From contig CAJJDP010000001.1 of NCBI GenBank assembly GCA_905182995.1, positions 689,170 through 753,169 of the forward strand: DNA of 64,000 nucleotides, given 5' to 3'. This document shows positions 39,649-54,600 of the stretch, in pieces; the first letter of the stretch is position 1; the number at the start of each line of letters is the position of its first letter. This stretch comes from Paramecium octaurelia (taxonomy: Eukaryota > Ciliophora > Oligohymenophorea > Peniculida > Parameciidae). Below the pieces are notes generated by a model. That model searched no databases. It worked only from the letters and a program-made list of their open reading frames with translations, and was not told the DNA's origin. Both the position numbers and the translations under genes were made by a program.

Positions 39649-42600
39649 ATGAATAATAAAACGCTGCTTATAGTGTTATTACTAGCTTGCACGTTAGGAG
39701 GTATCAGTTAATCGATAATTTAGCTTAATAATTCATTTAATTGGGTAGCAATTTAAAATTGCATAGTTTAAGTGAATTGCATCAATTGGAGACTAATTCA
39801 CTAGAATGTAGTCCAACATTGGGAGAAGTAAGCAATTCAATGGATACATGGTCAGAAATCTTAGAAAATCAAGACTAACTCAATGCAGATTAGCATAATC
39901 TTTAATAATTAAAGGTGGCTTTGCAAGATTTTCGAGGAGACGGTTACGATGATGTAGAACCAGGTAATAAATTAATTTTAAATTTATAGTATTGTTGCAA
40001 TTCAGAAATTCATTTTCAGATATTTTGAGTTAAATAAGTGCACACCATTTATAAATAACGCCTTATCAAAGATGGAGAAAGGATAGTGCTATGGAATTAC
40101 AAGGAGTAGTAAGTTTATTAGATACTGCTGAGAATGATAAAGAATTACAATTTTGCTGCGATAGAATAGAATAATTAATTAATAGATTGATGCAAGAGAG
40201 AGAATAAGTGAGGAAGCAATGTTAAAGGGGACCACAGGTAAGATTAATTTAAATAAAATTAGATTACAATCAATATTATTAATTCAAAAGCTGATGAAGT
40301 GAGAGAAGTTACAAAAGAATGTTCTGATGGTTAAGGAACTACTATCAGAATTAAACCAAAAGAAGATGATAAACAAGTAGTAATCACAGGAAAACCTGAT
40401 GGTTAATAATAAGGAAAGGACGAAACTAAAAAACCTGTCTAACCTATCTAACCAACATAACCAGTCCGACCAGTTCCAGCTGATAGGGTTCCAGAAGGAG
40501 ATGATTAATAGGAATAAAGTGTTTCTGAACCAAGTAGTACAACAGATGAAGAGGATGATGAGGATTCCACAAATAAAAAGAAACCAGCTGACTTTACCAA
40601 TCCAGATCCTGTGGTATAGAAGGAAAGAGAAAGCCAAGAACCATTGACTGAATATGGTTATGGATATTGGGCTAAATTTTTATTGGCTTATCCTAAATTC
40701 TTACCTAATGGAAAGGATGCTCCTTGGTATTTTGTCTCCAGATTGAGTGCAAATAAGAAAGATGATAATATCAATATGGGAGATAGATTGTTGGCTGTTT
40801 GGTTGGGTAAAGGATATTATCATTTCACAACTTGTGATTAACCAAAGAATCAACCAAATGTTGCTCAAAATGTTAATTATCCTGAAGATTTTGATGGTGT
40901 TTGGACTTATATTTACTATTCATACAGTGTTGAAAAAAAGAAGGCTGTTGCTTTTATCAAATTTGGAAATGATGATCTCAAAAAGGTTACTCATGAAGTA
41001 TTGAACCCATAAACTAAATGGGTTAGATTCACTATTGGAGGTAAAGATCAAAATAGATATCCTGGTTTCAATGGTTTGATCTAATAAATCTATTTCAGTA
41101 CTAAACCAGGTGTTTTCCTTGATTCTGAAGACGATGTTATTGGTAAATTGTAAGCGTAAAAGAAACAACCTAAGGATTTCTTACCTGAATTAATTACTTA
41201 TAAAGTGGTCTCAAATCCTTAATAAAGAGATCCAGATACCAAAGAAATTCTTTCTATTGTTGGAACAACAAAGAACCCAAAATTCCCACATGAATATGCT
41301 TTCAGTGGTTGGTTCAAATGGGAAGCACCAAAATAACAATAGGATTGGCATAACATTTTCAGAGTTCAAGTACAACAACCATCAACTGATAAATTTTTGG
41401 GAGATAGAACATTGTCTGCCTGGGTAGGAAAATAAGATGGAGGTATCATTCATTTACCAACCTATACATTTTCTAATTTGGAAGGTGGTGGAAACCCAAA
41501 TGTCATTAGGAATATCCCACACTAAAATAGACACACTGAATGGTTCTTTGTTTATTTTGGATATTCAAGACCTTAGAAGAAGGCAGTTGCTACAATTCAA
41601 TGGAAGTAATCAACTGAAAAATAAGAGTATGAAAACATCAGACACTTCCAAGTTCCTAAGTTCTACATCTATGTAGGAAGAGACAAATAATTCCCAGGAT
41701 TCAATGGTAAAGTTGCATTAGTAGCTTTCAATGTTGGAGAAGGATCATTCAAACCAAACAATGACTTTACAGGAAAAGGTGATCCATTTAGCTTTGTGTC
41801 TGGTAAAAAGAAATTGATTGGAGTTCAACCAGAAATCGATACTGAAGAAGATCCTGAAAAATAAAAGAAACCATATAAAGCAGTTGATGATGTAGACACT
41901 GATGGTTTGACTAGACCAAGTTCAAGCGAAGAAAATAAACCAGTAATTGAAGAAAATTAAGAAGATGAAAATGAATTAGTTGAATATGGTTATGGATTTT
42001 GGATGAGATTCTTAACTGCTTACCCTGATAGATTATTGAATGGAAAGAATGCCCCATGGTACTTTGTTTCTCGACTCACTTCAAATATGAATTACAAAAA
42101 TATTGATATGGGTGACAGATTGCTAGCCATTTGGTAAGGTTAAGGATATTACCATTTCACTACTTGTGATTAACCAAAGAACCAAGCCAACGTAATTCAA
42201 AATATCAATTATCCTAATGATATTGAAGGTTTATGGACATACGTTTACTATTCATATAGTTCTGAAGCTAAGAAAGCTATTGCCTTCATCAAATATGCTG
42301 ATCAAGAACCAAGAACAATCTTACACTCAGTTCAACATCCAGCTGTGAAGAAAGTCAAATTCATTTTGGGTGGTATGGATAACAAATAATACCCTGGATT
42401 CAATGGTTAATTCAGTTAGGTCACATTCTCAGCAAGACCAGGAGTATTCTTAGATACAATTGAAGACTTCTCAGATTAATTGAAGAGAACAATCATACCA
42501 AAATAAGATTTGGATTAATTCTACAATCATGAATTAGTTTCTGATATCATTTCTAGAAAACCAAATGACCTTCCAGATTATGATGAAATTGGGGGTGGAC

Positions 42601-45600
42601 AAGAAATGTTCCCACATGAATATGCCATTTCAGGATGGTTCAAATGGGAATAAACTTAATAATAAGTTTGGCACAATGTCTTCAGAGTACAAATCAAGAA
42701 GCCATCCACTGACAGATTCTTAGGAGATAGAACATTATCTTGTTGGATTGGTACTGCCTAAGGTGGAATCTTACACTTCCCAACATACACATACACTAAT
42801 ATGAATGGAGCAGGTAATCCAAATATGGTCAGCAATATCCAACATAAGAATAGAATTTTTGATTGGTTCTTTGTTTACTTTGGATATTCAAAAAATTAAT
42901 AAAAGGCATTTGTTGGAGTTAGATTTGCATCAGGGCTTGAAACCTTAGAATATAACAATGTCAATCATTATTATGCACCTAAATTCTACACATTTGCTGG
43001 TAAAGACATGCACTTCCCAGGATTGAATGGTAAATTGGCATATGTGAACTTCAATCTAGGAGATGGAACATTCAGAAAGTCTCCAGATTTCAAACATCCA
43101 GATGATATCTTCGGATTACAAAAAGGTGAAATCAACATCCTCAAAAAACCAGATTAAAAGAAAGTACAACCAGAAGTTGACAAAGAAACTGGAGAAACCT
43201 AAATTCCAAATGCAGTATCCGATAATACACCAAAAGTCACTAAGGAATTCAAATCAGAATAACCACTTGCTGAATATGGTTATGGATTTTGGATGAGATT
43301 CTTAACTGCTTATCCAGTCAAGTTGCCAAATGGAAAGAATGCACCTTGGTATTTCATTTCAAGATTAGCCAACAGACCTAATTATGATAATATTGCTATG
43401 GGAGATAGAACTTTGGCTATTTGGTAGGGACAAGGATATTATCACTTCACCACATGCAATATACCAGGACAAGTCAATGTAATTAAGAATGTCAATTACC
43501 CAGCTGATATTGAAGGATTGTGGACATATGTTTACTATTCATATAGTAGATAAGAGAAGAAGGCAATTGCATTTATTAAATTTGGTGCAACAGATCCCAT
43601 TGATGTTGTTCATTAAGTCACTCATCCAGATAATAATTATGTCAAATTCATTTTAGGAGGTAAAGACAACAATAGATATCCTGCATTCAATGGTTAATTC
43701 CAATCAGTTGTTCACTCTGCTTCTCCTGGAGCTTATATTGGATCGATTGATTAATTCAAGGTTTTCCTTAATAAACAACCAAATCCTTTAGGATCTAAAG
43801 TTCCCTTAACTACAACCACATTAGTTGATAGTTAAATCACAAGAAATCCAGGAACCGCAGGAAATACATAAACTGTTGAAGCCCCATTCCCTAAAGAATA
43901 TGCATTTTCAGGTTGGTTCAAATGGGAATAACCAACACCCTAATAGGCATGGCACAACCTATTCAGAGTCCAAATCAGCTAGCCATCAACAGATAACAGT
44001 CATGGTGATAGAACTTTAGCAGGTTGGGTTGGAAGTGGAGCAGGTGGTATCATTCACTTGACAACATACTCATACAAGAATATGAATGGAGCTGGTTCAA
44101 ATAACTTACCTTAAAATATCAATCATAAAAATAGACATTTCGAATGGTTCTTTGTTTACATGGGATATTCAAAGAATGATAAAGCAGCTTATGCATATGT
44201 CAAATGGAGAGACAGTGAAGACAATTTAGAATACAAAGATATCAATCATTACTTTGCTAAGAAATATTTTGTTTTCGTTGGTAAAGATGTTCAATTCCCA
44301 GGATTCAATGGAAGAATAGCATCCACAGCCTTTAATCATGGAGAAGGATCATTCAGAAAGGGAAATGATTTCAAACATCCAACTGATGCATTCAAATTTG
44401 ATAAAGGAAGTTAATTAATTCCGAAAGTTGATCCAACAAAACCTGTTGTAGATGATAAGACTGAATATGGTAGCAAATTCAATAATAATGCCCCCAACGT
44501 TGATAAAACTTTGGCATCCAATGATCTTTTGGTTGAATATGGTTATGGATTCTGGGCTAGATTCTTAACTGCTTACCCAGCAAGATTAATTAATGGAAAG
44601 AATCAACCATGGTACTTTGTAGCAAGATTAACAACCAATGTCCAATATGATAACATTAGAATGGGAGATAGAGCTTTGGCTATCTGGTAAGGATAAGGAT
44701 TCTACCATTATACTACATGTAATAAACAAGATGGAAACGTTAATGTCATTTAAAACATCAATTATCCAGCTGATATTGAAGGAGTTTGGACATACATCTA
44801 CTATTCATACAGTGCAGAAAAGAAGAAAGCAGTTGGATTCATTAAGTATGGAAATGATGATGTCAAATCAATCACACATTCAATAACACACCCAGAAACT
44901 AGATAAGTTAGATTCATTTTAGGGGGTATGGATAACAACAGATATCCAGCCTTTAATGGTATCTTCACTAAAGTCTCATATTCTCATGAAAAAGGAGCAT
45001 TCATAGATAGTTTAGATGTATTGAAAACAAGATTAGGAATTGTACCTGAGGTAGACACTCCAGCTGTTAACAAAAAGATTGTTGCAGGATAAATCGAAAG
45101 AGTTCCAACTATTGCTCATATTGGTGAAACTGTTGGAGATGAATAAACTAAATTACCATAAGAATATGCTTTGAGTGGGTGGTTTAGATGGGATAAATTA
45201 CAAGGATAGCAAGTCTGGCATAACATCTTCAGAATTACAATTAATTCACCATTCTCTGATAGATTTTTAGGAGATAGAACATTAGCTGTTTGGGTTGGTA
45301 CTATTGCAGGAGGTATTTTACATCACACTACTTATACATACAATAATATGAATGGAGCAGGAAATCCTAATATTGTTCAAAATATATAACATAAAGATAG
45401 ACATTAAGAATGGTTCTTTTTGTATTATGGATATTCAAAGAAAGATTCAAAGGCTTATGCTTATGTCAAATTCAAAGATAGTGAAGAATCATTAACTTTC
45501 TTGAAAATAAATCATTACTTAGCCCCTAAGTTCTTTGTTTATTTAGGCAAAGATCCTAATTTCTAAGGATTCAATGGTTAAATTGGATTTGTTAACTTCA

Positions 45601-48600
45601 ACATTGGTAAAGGTAGTTTCAAGACAGGAAACGATTTCACAGATGATAAAGATAAATTTGGATTTTTAGATGGATCTAAAGCAATCGCCAAACCTGTTGA
45701 ACCACCTAAACCAGATGCAATTCCAGAAGCTGATAAATAAGTATTTGCAAGTGCTTCAAGTGTTGATTCAGCTAAGGTTGACAAATAGACTGTTGCAAGT
45801 GACTAAAATTTAGTCGAATATGGTTATGGATATTGGTTGAGATTCTTAACAAAGTATCCAGAATAATTACCAAATGGAAAGAATTAACCATGGTACTTTA
45901 TATCCAGATTAACTACAAATGTTCAATATGATAATATTAGAATGGGAGATAGAGCATTGGCTATTTGGTAAGGATAAGGATACTATCATTTCACAACATG
46001 TGATTAAAAGAGTAACAATGCCAATGTGATTAAGAATGTTGATTATCCAAATGATATTGAAGGTATTTGGACTTATATTTACTATTCATACAGTTCAAAA
46101 GAAAACAGTGCAATTGCATTTATTAAGTTTGGAGATACTGATTTCTAATAAGTGACTCATCAAGTCACCCATCCAGCTGCAAAGTAAGTTAGATTTATCT
46201 TGGGAGGCACAGATGACAAGAGATATCCAGCATTCAATGGTCTTTTCACCAATGTTTACTTTAATGGTAGAGTTGGAGCATACATTAATTCATTGCCAAA
46301 TCTCAACAAATTACTAGATACATAGGGACCAAAACCAAGTATAAAACTAGCAGATTTGACTACTACTACTTTGATTGATAAGGAAAGTTCTAGAACTCCA
46401 AAGGATGAGCCTGTCACAACTGAAGTGGAAGAAAAGAGGTTACCTCATCAATACGCATTCAGTGGTTGGTTTAGATGGGGAGCTATAGCCTAGGAAGCTT
46501 GGCATAATATATTCAGAGTTTAAATTAAAACACCTTCAACTGATAGTGTCTTGGGAGACAGAACGTTATCAGCTTGGTTGGGAACAGCAGAAGGAGGCAT
46601 CATCCATTTACCTACATATACTTACACTAATATGAATGGAGGTGGTAATTCCAATCTTTATAAGAACATTCAACATAAAGGAAGAAATACTGAGTGGCAT
46701 TTCCTATACTTTGGATATTCAAAAGATTAAAACAAGGCTCAAGCTTATATTAAATGGACTTAATCAGAAGATACTCTTGAATACCCTGACACCAGACATT
46801 ACTTCGCCTCAAAATTCTATATCTTCACAGGAAGAGATAAACATTTCCCTGGTTTCAATGGTAATATTGCATAAGCCAAATTTAATATTGGTGAGGGATC
46901 CTTTGTTGCTGACAAGAACTTCAATTTGCCAAAAGATCCATTCTCATTTGGAAGTGGAGTTAATACCTACCATAAGGATCAACCAAAGCCATAGCCAGAA
47001 ACAAAACCAGATACCAAAGTGCTTGATAATTCAGAAACACAAAAAGTACCAGCTTTGAACAAAGAGTTGAAGGATGAGAAGGAATTAACCAGTTATGGAT
47101 ATGGATTTTGGATGAGATATTTGACAGTTTATCCAGAAAGATAAATCAATGGTAAGAATTAACCATGGTACTTTGTTTCAAGATTGACATGGAATGAAAA
47201 ATATGATAACATTGCTATGGGAGACAGAACCTTGGCTATATGGTAAGGAGCAGGATTCTATCACTTCACTACATGCAACATTGCCAATGGAAATACTAAT
47301 ATGATCTAAAATATCAACTTCCCAACTGACATCGAAGGCTTATGGACATATGTCTATTATTCATACAGCAGAGCCAATAAATAAGCTGTTGCATTCATTT
47401 AATATGGTAACGATGCTCCATAAACAGCTACTCATTCAACCTAACACAAGGATACTAAATATGCCAGATTTATTTTGGGAGGTAATGATGAGGGAAGATA
47501 CCCAGGATTCAATGGCCAATTCACAAGTGTATCAATTGATTAAACTTACATTGGTACAGTTGATGAATTCAAAGCATTTGTTACAAAGATTGGAGTTCCC
47601 TAAGTTGGATTGAAATAATTGACAACTGTAGGTTTGGTTGATTAGATCAGTAGAAGTTCTGAAGCAGACATTACAAAAGAAGCAACTGTTGGAGGAGGTG
47701 ATTAGAAATTCCCATCTGAGTATGCAATTAGTGGTTGGTTCAAATGGAAACCAACAGCCTAAGCAGCATGGCATAACATCTTCAGAGTGTAAATTAAGAA
47801 ACCATCAACTGATAATTTCTTAGGAGATAGAACATTAACCATGTGGGTTGGTACTCCTGAAGGAGGTATTCTCCATTTCCCAACTTACACTTATGACAAT
47901 ATGGTTGGTGGAGGAAACACAAATCTCTACAAAAACATTCAACACAAAGGAAGACATACTGAATGGTTCTATGTTTATTATGGTTATTCAAGGACAATTT
48001 CTAAAGCTTAAGTTTATGTGAAATGGACATCTTCAGATGATGCTCTCACTTATGATAATGTTAGACATTATTTGACTCCAGAATTCTATGTATTTGTTGG
48101 CAGAGACAAGCAATATCCAGGACTTAGTGGTAAGATGGGTTATGTGAAGTTCAATCTTGGAGATGGATCATTCTTAAAGGATCCAAATTTCGATCATCCT
48201 TAAGATGCTTTTGGATTCAAATCAGGAGTTGATAATTTAGTTAAGAAACCTGCAGCTGCAATTGAACCAGGAACACCAATTACTGAAGAATTAAGCAATG
48301 GATTCGAACAAAAGACCCCAGTTGTTGATAAAGCAGCACCAGCTGAAAGAGATCTTGAAGAATATGGTTATGGATTTTGGTTCAGATTCTTACACAACTA
48401 TCCAGTCAGATTACCAAATGGAAAGAATTAACCATGGTATTTTGTTGCTAGATTGGCTAATCAAGAGAAATATGATAACATAAGAATGGGAGATAGAATG
48501 TTGGCTGTTTGGTAAGGATAAGGATATTACCATTTCACTACATGCAACAAAGTAGATAACAATCCAAATTACATTAAGAATATCAATTATCCAGAAGACA

Positions 48601-51600
48601 TTGAAGGTTTATGGACATATCTCTACTATTCATATAGTGATGACAAGAACAGAGCAGTTGGTCATATCAAATATGGAAATGATGACATCCAATCAATTAG
48701 ACATGATGTAAATCACCCTGAAACTAAATATGTGAGATTCATATTGGGAGGTAATGATGAGGGAAGATATCCAGGATTCAATGGTGTGTTCTCGTAAATA
48801 ACATTCAGCTCCAAAGAAGGAGCATTCATTGATACTGCTGATCTCTTAAAAGGATTCATTAGTAAATTAATTAAGCCTGCTTAAGGATTCAATGAGTTAG
48901 CCAATTACAAATTGATCGAAGATAGTTTGACAAGAACTTCAGATGATAAACCACTCACAAAGGTTATTGGAAAAGAAACAGAAAGATTCCCATCCGAATA
49001 TGCATTCAGTGGATGGTTCAAGTGGTAACCTCTAGCCTAATAACCATGGCATAACATTTTCAGAGTTTAAATCAAGACACCCTCTACAGATAATGTCTTA
49101 GGAGATAGAACATTGACAGCTTGGGTTGGAACAGCTGATGGAGGTATCATCCATTTACCAACATATACATACACTAATATGAATGGTGCAGGTAATGCTA
49201 ATGTTTGGAAGAATATCTAACATAAAAATAGACACACTAGTTGGTTCTTCCTCTACTTTGGATATTCAAAAGATTAATAATTAGCTTATTCATATATAAA
49301 ATGGACAGATGGAGAAGATTAATTGTCATATGAGAAAACCAATCATTATTTGGCAACCTAATTCTATGTGTTTACAGGAAGAGATGATCATTTCCCAGGA
49401 TTCAATGGAAAATTGGGGGAAGTTAATTTCAATATTGGTAAAGGTGCTTTCAGAAAACCAACCGATTATTCACATGATAAGGATATCTTCGGATTCAAGA
49501 GTGGTACAGATAAATTCATTAAAAAACCAAGTGATGAATTCAAACCTGCTGATGCTAACAAGAACATTCTTGAAAATGCTTCAAGTTAAGACAAACCAGT
49601 TGTAGATTAAGATGTCAATTCCGAAAAGCCATTAGAATAATATGGTTATGGATTTTGGTTGAGATACTTAACAAAGTATCCAGATTAATTACCAAACGGA
49701 AAGAACTAACCATGGTACTTTGTATCCAGATTGGCTAATCAATAAAATTATGACAATATTAGAATGGGAGATAGAACATTGGCTATCTGGTAAGGATAAG
49801 GATACTATCACTTCACTACATGCAATTCAGCTACAAATAATCCAAATATGATTATTAATAATAACTTCCCCGATGATATTGAAGGATTGTGGACATATAT
49901 TTATTACTCATACAATGCTGAATAAAATAAAGCTATTGGTTTCATCAAATACGGTAATACTGACTTCTAAAGAATCGTTCACGAGACTACCCATTCATTA
50001 ACCAAATATTTGAGATTCATAGTTGGTGGTAATGATGCTAAGAGATACCCAGGCTTCAATGGTTTGTTCACATCAGTTACATTCTCTACTGCATCAGCAT
50101 TTGTCTCAGATGTTGATAAATTGAATGCGTATTTGCTCAAGAACCAAGCACCAAGTATAGTAGTTCCATTGTAAACGACTGAATTGATTAAAGATCAAAT
50201 CTCAAGAGATAAGGATGAAAAGCCAAGTGCCATTTAATCAATCGGAAGCAATAACAGATTCCCATTAGAATATGCGTTGAGTGGTTGGTTCAGATGGAAG
50301 CCAACTGCATAAGCCCCATGGCATAACATTTTCAGAGTTCAAATAAAGAAGACTCCATTTACTGACAGTTGGTTAGGTGATAGAACTCTCACATGTTGGG
50401 TTGGTACTGCTGAAGGAGGCATCTTGCATTTCCCTACATACACATACACTAATATGAATGGTGGTGGTAATAACAACTTCTATAAGAACATTCAATACAA
50501 GAATAGAATTAATGAATGGTTCTTCATTTATTATGGTTATTCCAAAGTTGAAGCTACAGCTTAGATCTATGTCAAATGGTTCGATTCTGAAGATAGCATG
50601 TCCTACGATAAAATAAATCACTATTTGACTCCAGAATTCCAAGTGTGGGCAGGTAGAGATGAAGCATATGTTGGTTTAAATGGTAGAATAGCTTATGTTA
50701 ATTTCAATGCTGGTGATGGTGCTTATGTCAAAAACAGCAAATTCGATCATCCATAGGATATCTTCAAATTCAATGTTGGATAAGTTAAATTATTTGAAAA
50801 ATAATAAGAAATTAAGCCAGGATAAATTAATAAAGATTAATTACTAAGTGCAACAAGTCAAGATAAACCAGTGATCGATTAAAATGTTAAGTCAGATAAT
50901 AACTTGGAAGAGTATGGCTATGGTTTCTGGTTGAGATATTTAACAGCCTTCCCTGAAAGAATGCTTGGAGGTAAGAACTAACCATGGTACTTTGTTGCTA
51001 GAATAGCAAATCAAGAAAACTATGATAATATTAGAATGGGAGATAGATTATTGGCCATTTGGTAAGGATAGGGATATTATCACTATACAACTTGTAATGC
51101 AGTTAATGGAAATGTCAATGTTATTTAGAATATCGATTATCCAGCTGATATTGAAGGTGTTTGGACATACATCTACTATTCATACAGTGAAGCTAAGTCA
51201 AGAGCTGTTGGTTTCATTAAATATGGATCTGATGATACAATCAAAGCTATCAGACATGATGTTACTCATCCAGATACAAAATATGTCAGATTCCTTCTAG
51301 GAGGTACTGATGCTAAGAGATATCCTGCTTTCAATGGTATTTTCACTTAGGTCACATTTGATGCTGTTAAAGGAGTTTTCATTGACACAGCTGATTAATT
51401 AAAAGGATACATGAACAAATTGGAAAATCCAACAATTGGTTAAGTAGATTTACAAACCTATAGATTGGTTACAAATGAACAATACAGAGAGAAGACCAAT
51501 GATCCACTCTTTAATGCAATTGGAAAAGACAATGAAAGATTCCCATTAGAATATTCAATCAGTGGTTGGTTCAAATGGTAATAAGCTCCATAGGATGCAT

Positions 51601-54600
51601 GGTAAAATATGTTCAGAGTTTCATTAAACGAGAAACCATCAGATCAATACTTAGGAGATAGAACATTCGCTGCTTGGGTTGGAACAGCTGAAGGAGGTAT
51701 CATTCATTTACCAACATACACTTATGCAAACATGAATGGAGGTGGCAATGCAAATGTGTGGAAGAATATCTAACACAAAGATAGACACACCAAGTGGTTC
51801 TTCGTTTATTTTGGATATTCAAAGACCTAAGCTAAGGCATACTCTTACATCAAATGGTAAACAGATGATGACTTCTTGAATTACGATAATACAAACCATT
51901 ATTATGCACCAAACTTCTAAGTATTCTACGGAAGAGATAAGTTTTATAACGGTTGGAATGGTAAGATTGCATTTGCTCAATTCAATTTGGGTAAAGGTGC
52001 ATTCAGAAGTGCTAAAGATTTCACCCATCCCAATGATGCTTTTGGTATTGGAGCCGGTATTGATAAATTAAGAAAGCCAGACACTGGATTTAAACCAGCT
52101 GATTCAGATCCTGCCGTAAAAGAAAATGCATTCAATTAAGATAAACCAATCCATGATAAGAATGCTAATTCAGAGAATCCATTTGATGAATATGGTTATG
52201 GATTTTGGATGAGATTCTTGACAGCCTATCCATAGAGATTAAATAATGGTAAGAATGAAGCTTGGTATTTCATTGCTAGATTGGCTAATTAGGAGAAATA
52301 TGACAACATTAGAATGGGAGACAGAATGTTAGCCATGTGGTAAGGACAAGGATATTATCATTTCACAGCAGCCAATATTTTGACTGGAAATCCAAATATG
52401 ATTCAAAATGTTAATTATCCAGAAGATATCGAAGGATTGTGGACTTATGTTTACTATTCATACAGTGTAGAGGAGAACAAAGCTCAAGGTTTCATTAAGT
52501 TTGGAGAGGAGAATTTCAAGTAGATCACACACTAAACAACTTAACCTTTGACTAAATATTTGAGATTCATAGTTGGTGGTAATGATGATAAGAGATACCC
52601 AGGATTCAACGGTTTATTCACATCAATTACATTCTCATCTTAAATAGGAGCCTATGTTGACAACTTGGATGCTTTGAATAAATATGTTAATGCTAATCCA
52701 TATCCAAAATTAGATACTACTCCATAGAATTATTTGTTGATCAAAGATCCAATTACTAGAAAACCAGAGAATGATTTGTTCTTGAGGGAATTTGGAGAAG
52801 ACAATTAAAGATTCCCAGTCGAATACTCAATTAGTGGATGGTATAAATGGATTGAAGGAACTCCAGCAAATCAATGGTAGAATTTATACAGAGTATTATT
52901 GAAGAAAGAGCCAACTGATACTGCAATATTGGGAGATAGAACGTTGGCTGCTTGGATTGGATTTGGATTTATTCATTAGAGTACCTACACATATGTGAAT
53001 ATGAATGGAGCAGGAAATAATAATCTTTGGAAATAGACAGAACATAAAGATAGACACCTGAGATGGTTCTTTGTTTATCATGGATATTCAAGAAATGATC
53101 GATTATCATATGCCTATGTTTAATACAAAAATGGAGCTGAATCATTATTATGGGATAAAGTTAACCATTACTTCGTTCCAAGATTTTATGTTTATGTTGG
53201 AAAGGATGCAATAAATGGATTCAATGGTCAAATTGGAGCTATTAATTTCAACATTGGAGCTGGTTCATTTAGAAAGGGAGACGATTTCACTCATGATAAG
53301 GATTTCTTTGGATTTGGTGCTCCATTCGTTTAGACTAAGGTGAAACCATTTGATATCAAGGAGAGAACAACAGATATTTTAGTGAGTGCAGCCCCAAGTT
53401 AAGAGAAACCATCATTCACAAAAGTATTGCCAGAGGATGAAGTAGCAAGTTGTGAAGAGTATGGTTATGGATTCTGGGCAAGATACTTGACTTAATATCC
53501 AACTCCATAGAGATCAGGAATGTAAGGTGAATGGACATTTGTTTCAAGATTAACAAAGAACTCGAAATTGTAGGATGTCACTTTAGGAGATAGAACTTTG
53601 GCAATATTCCTGAATAGAAATAGTGCTTTCCACATTACAACTTACAATGCTGGTAATCCAAACTCAGTTGTAAATGCAGCTGCAAGACCAGATTTCGAAG
53701 GAATTTGGATTTACATTCATTTCAGTCATAATTTAGAGAAGAAATCAAGTGTTGCCTTATTGAAGTACGGAGATGAGAAACCAGTGAAATATTAATAAGC
53801 TGCAACTCATGTAGCACCATCATTCTTACAATTCTATTTGGGAGGTAAGGACTTCTATAATTCATGGAATGGTCAATTCAGTGATGTTATGGTATCAGCC
53901 AGCAAAGGTATCTTCATTGAAGACGAGGCTGCCTTGATTAAACATTTGTCAGGATTCAAGATGCCATCCTAATTCAATTATGACTTGAAGACTTTCGAAG
54001 TAATTCCAAAGGAACAACCTTATGATGGTAAGTAAGAAGTTAAAGAATAAACCTTTGAAGAAGATGTTGCTTTGAGACCAGAGTATGCTTGGTCAGGATG
54101 GTTCAAATGGGATAATCTTCCAGCAGGGGCCTTCTTCTTATATGCTAGATTGAGTATATTCTAAGGACCATAGGATGCTTAGGTTTTGGGAGATAGAACA
54201 TTGTCAACATGGGCAGGACCAAGTAACATTATGCAATTCTCAACATACACATACAATAATTTAATAGGAGGAGGAAATGCTGATAGTTGGAGTAGAATAA
54301 ACTCTGGATAAGATATAGTTAGGTGGCATTACGTTTACTTTGGATATTCTTTGATTGAGAGGGCAGCTTATTACAGAGTAGAGTTTAAGGGAAGATTGGA
54401 AGAATTCACTTTCAAAGATCACAAACACTACTATCCAAATAAATTCTCATTGTAAGTTGCAAGAGACAAATTCTACTAACCATTCATTGGTATTATCTCT
54501 TATTTCAGATTGAATGTTGGTGAAGGTGCCTACAGAACAAGTGGCTATGAGAAAGCCAAGAATGACATCTTTGCTTATAATCTAGGCAAATAAACATATG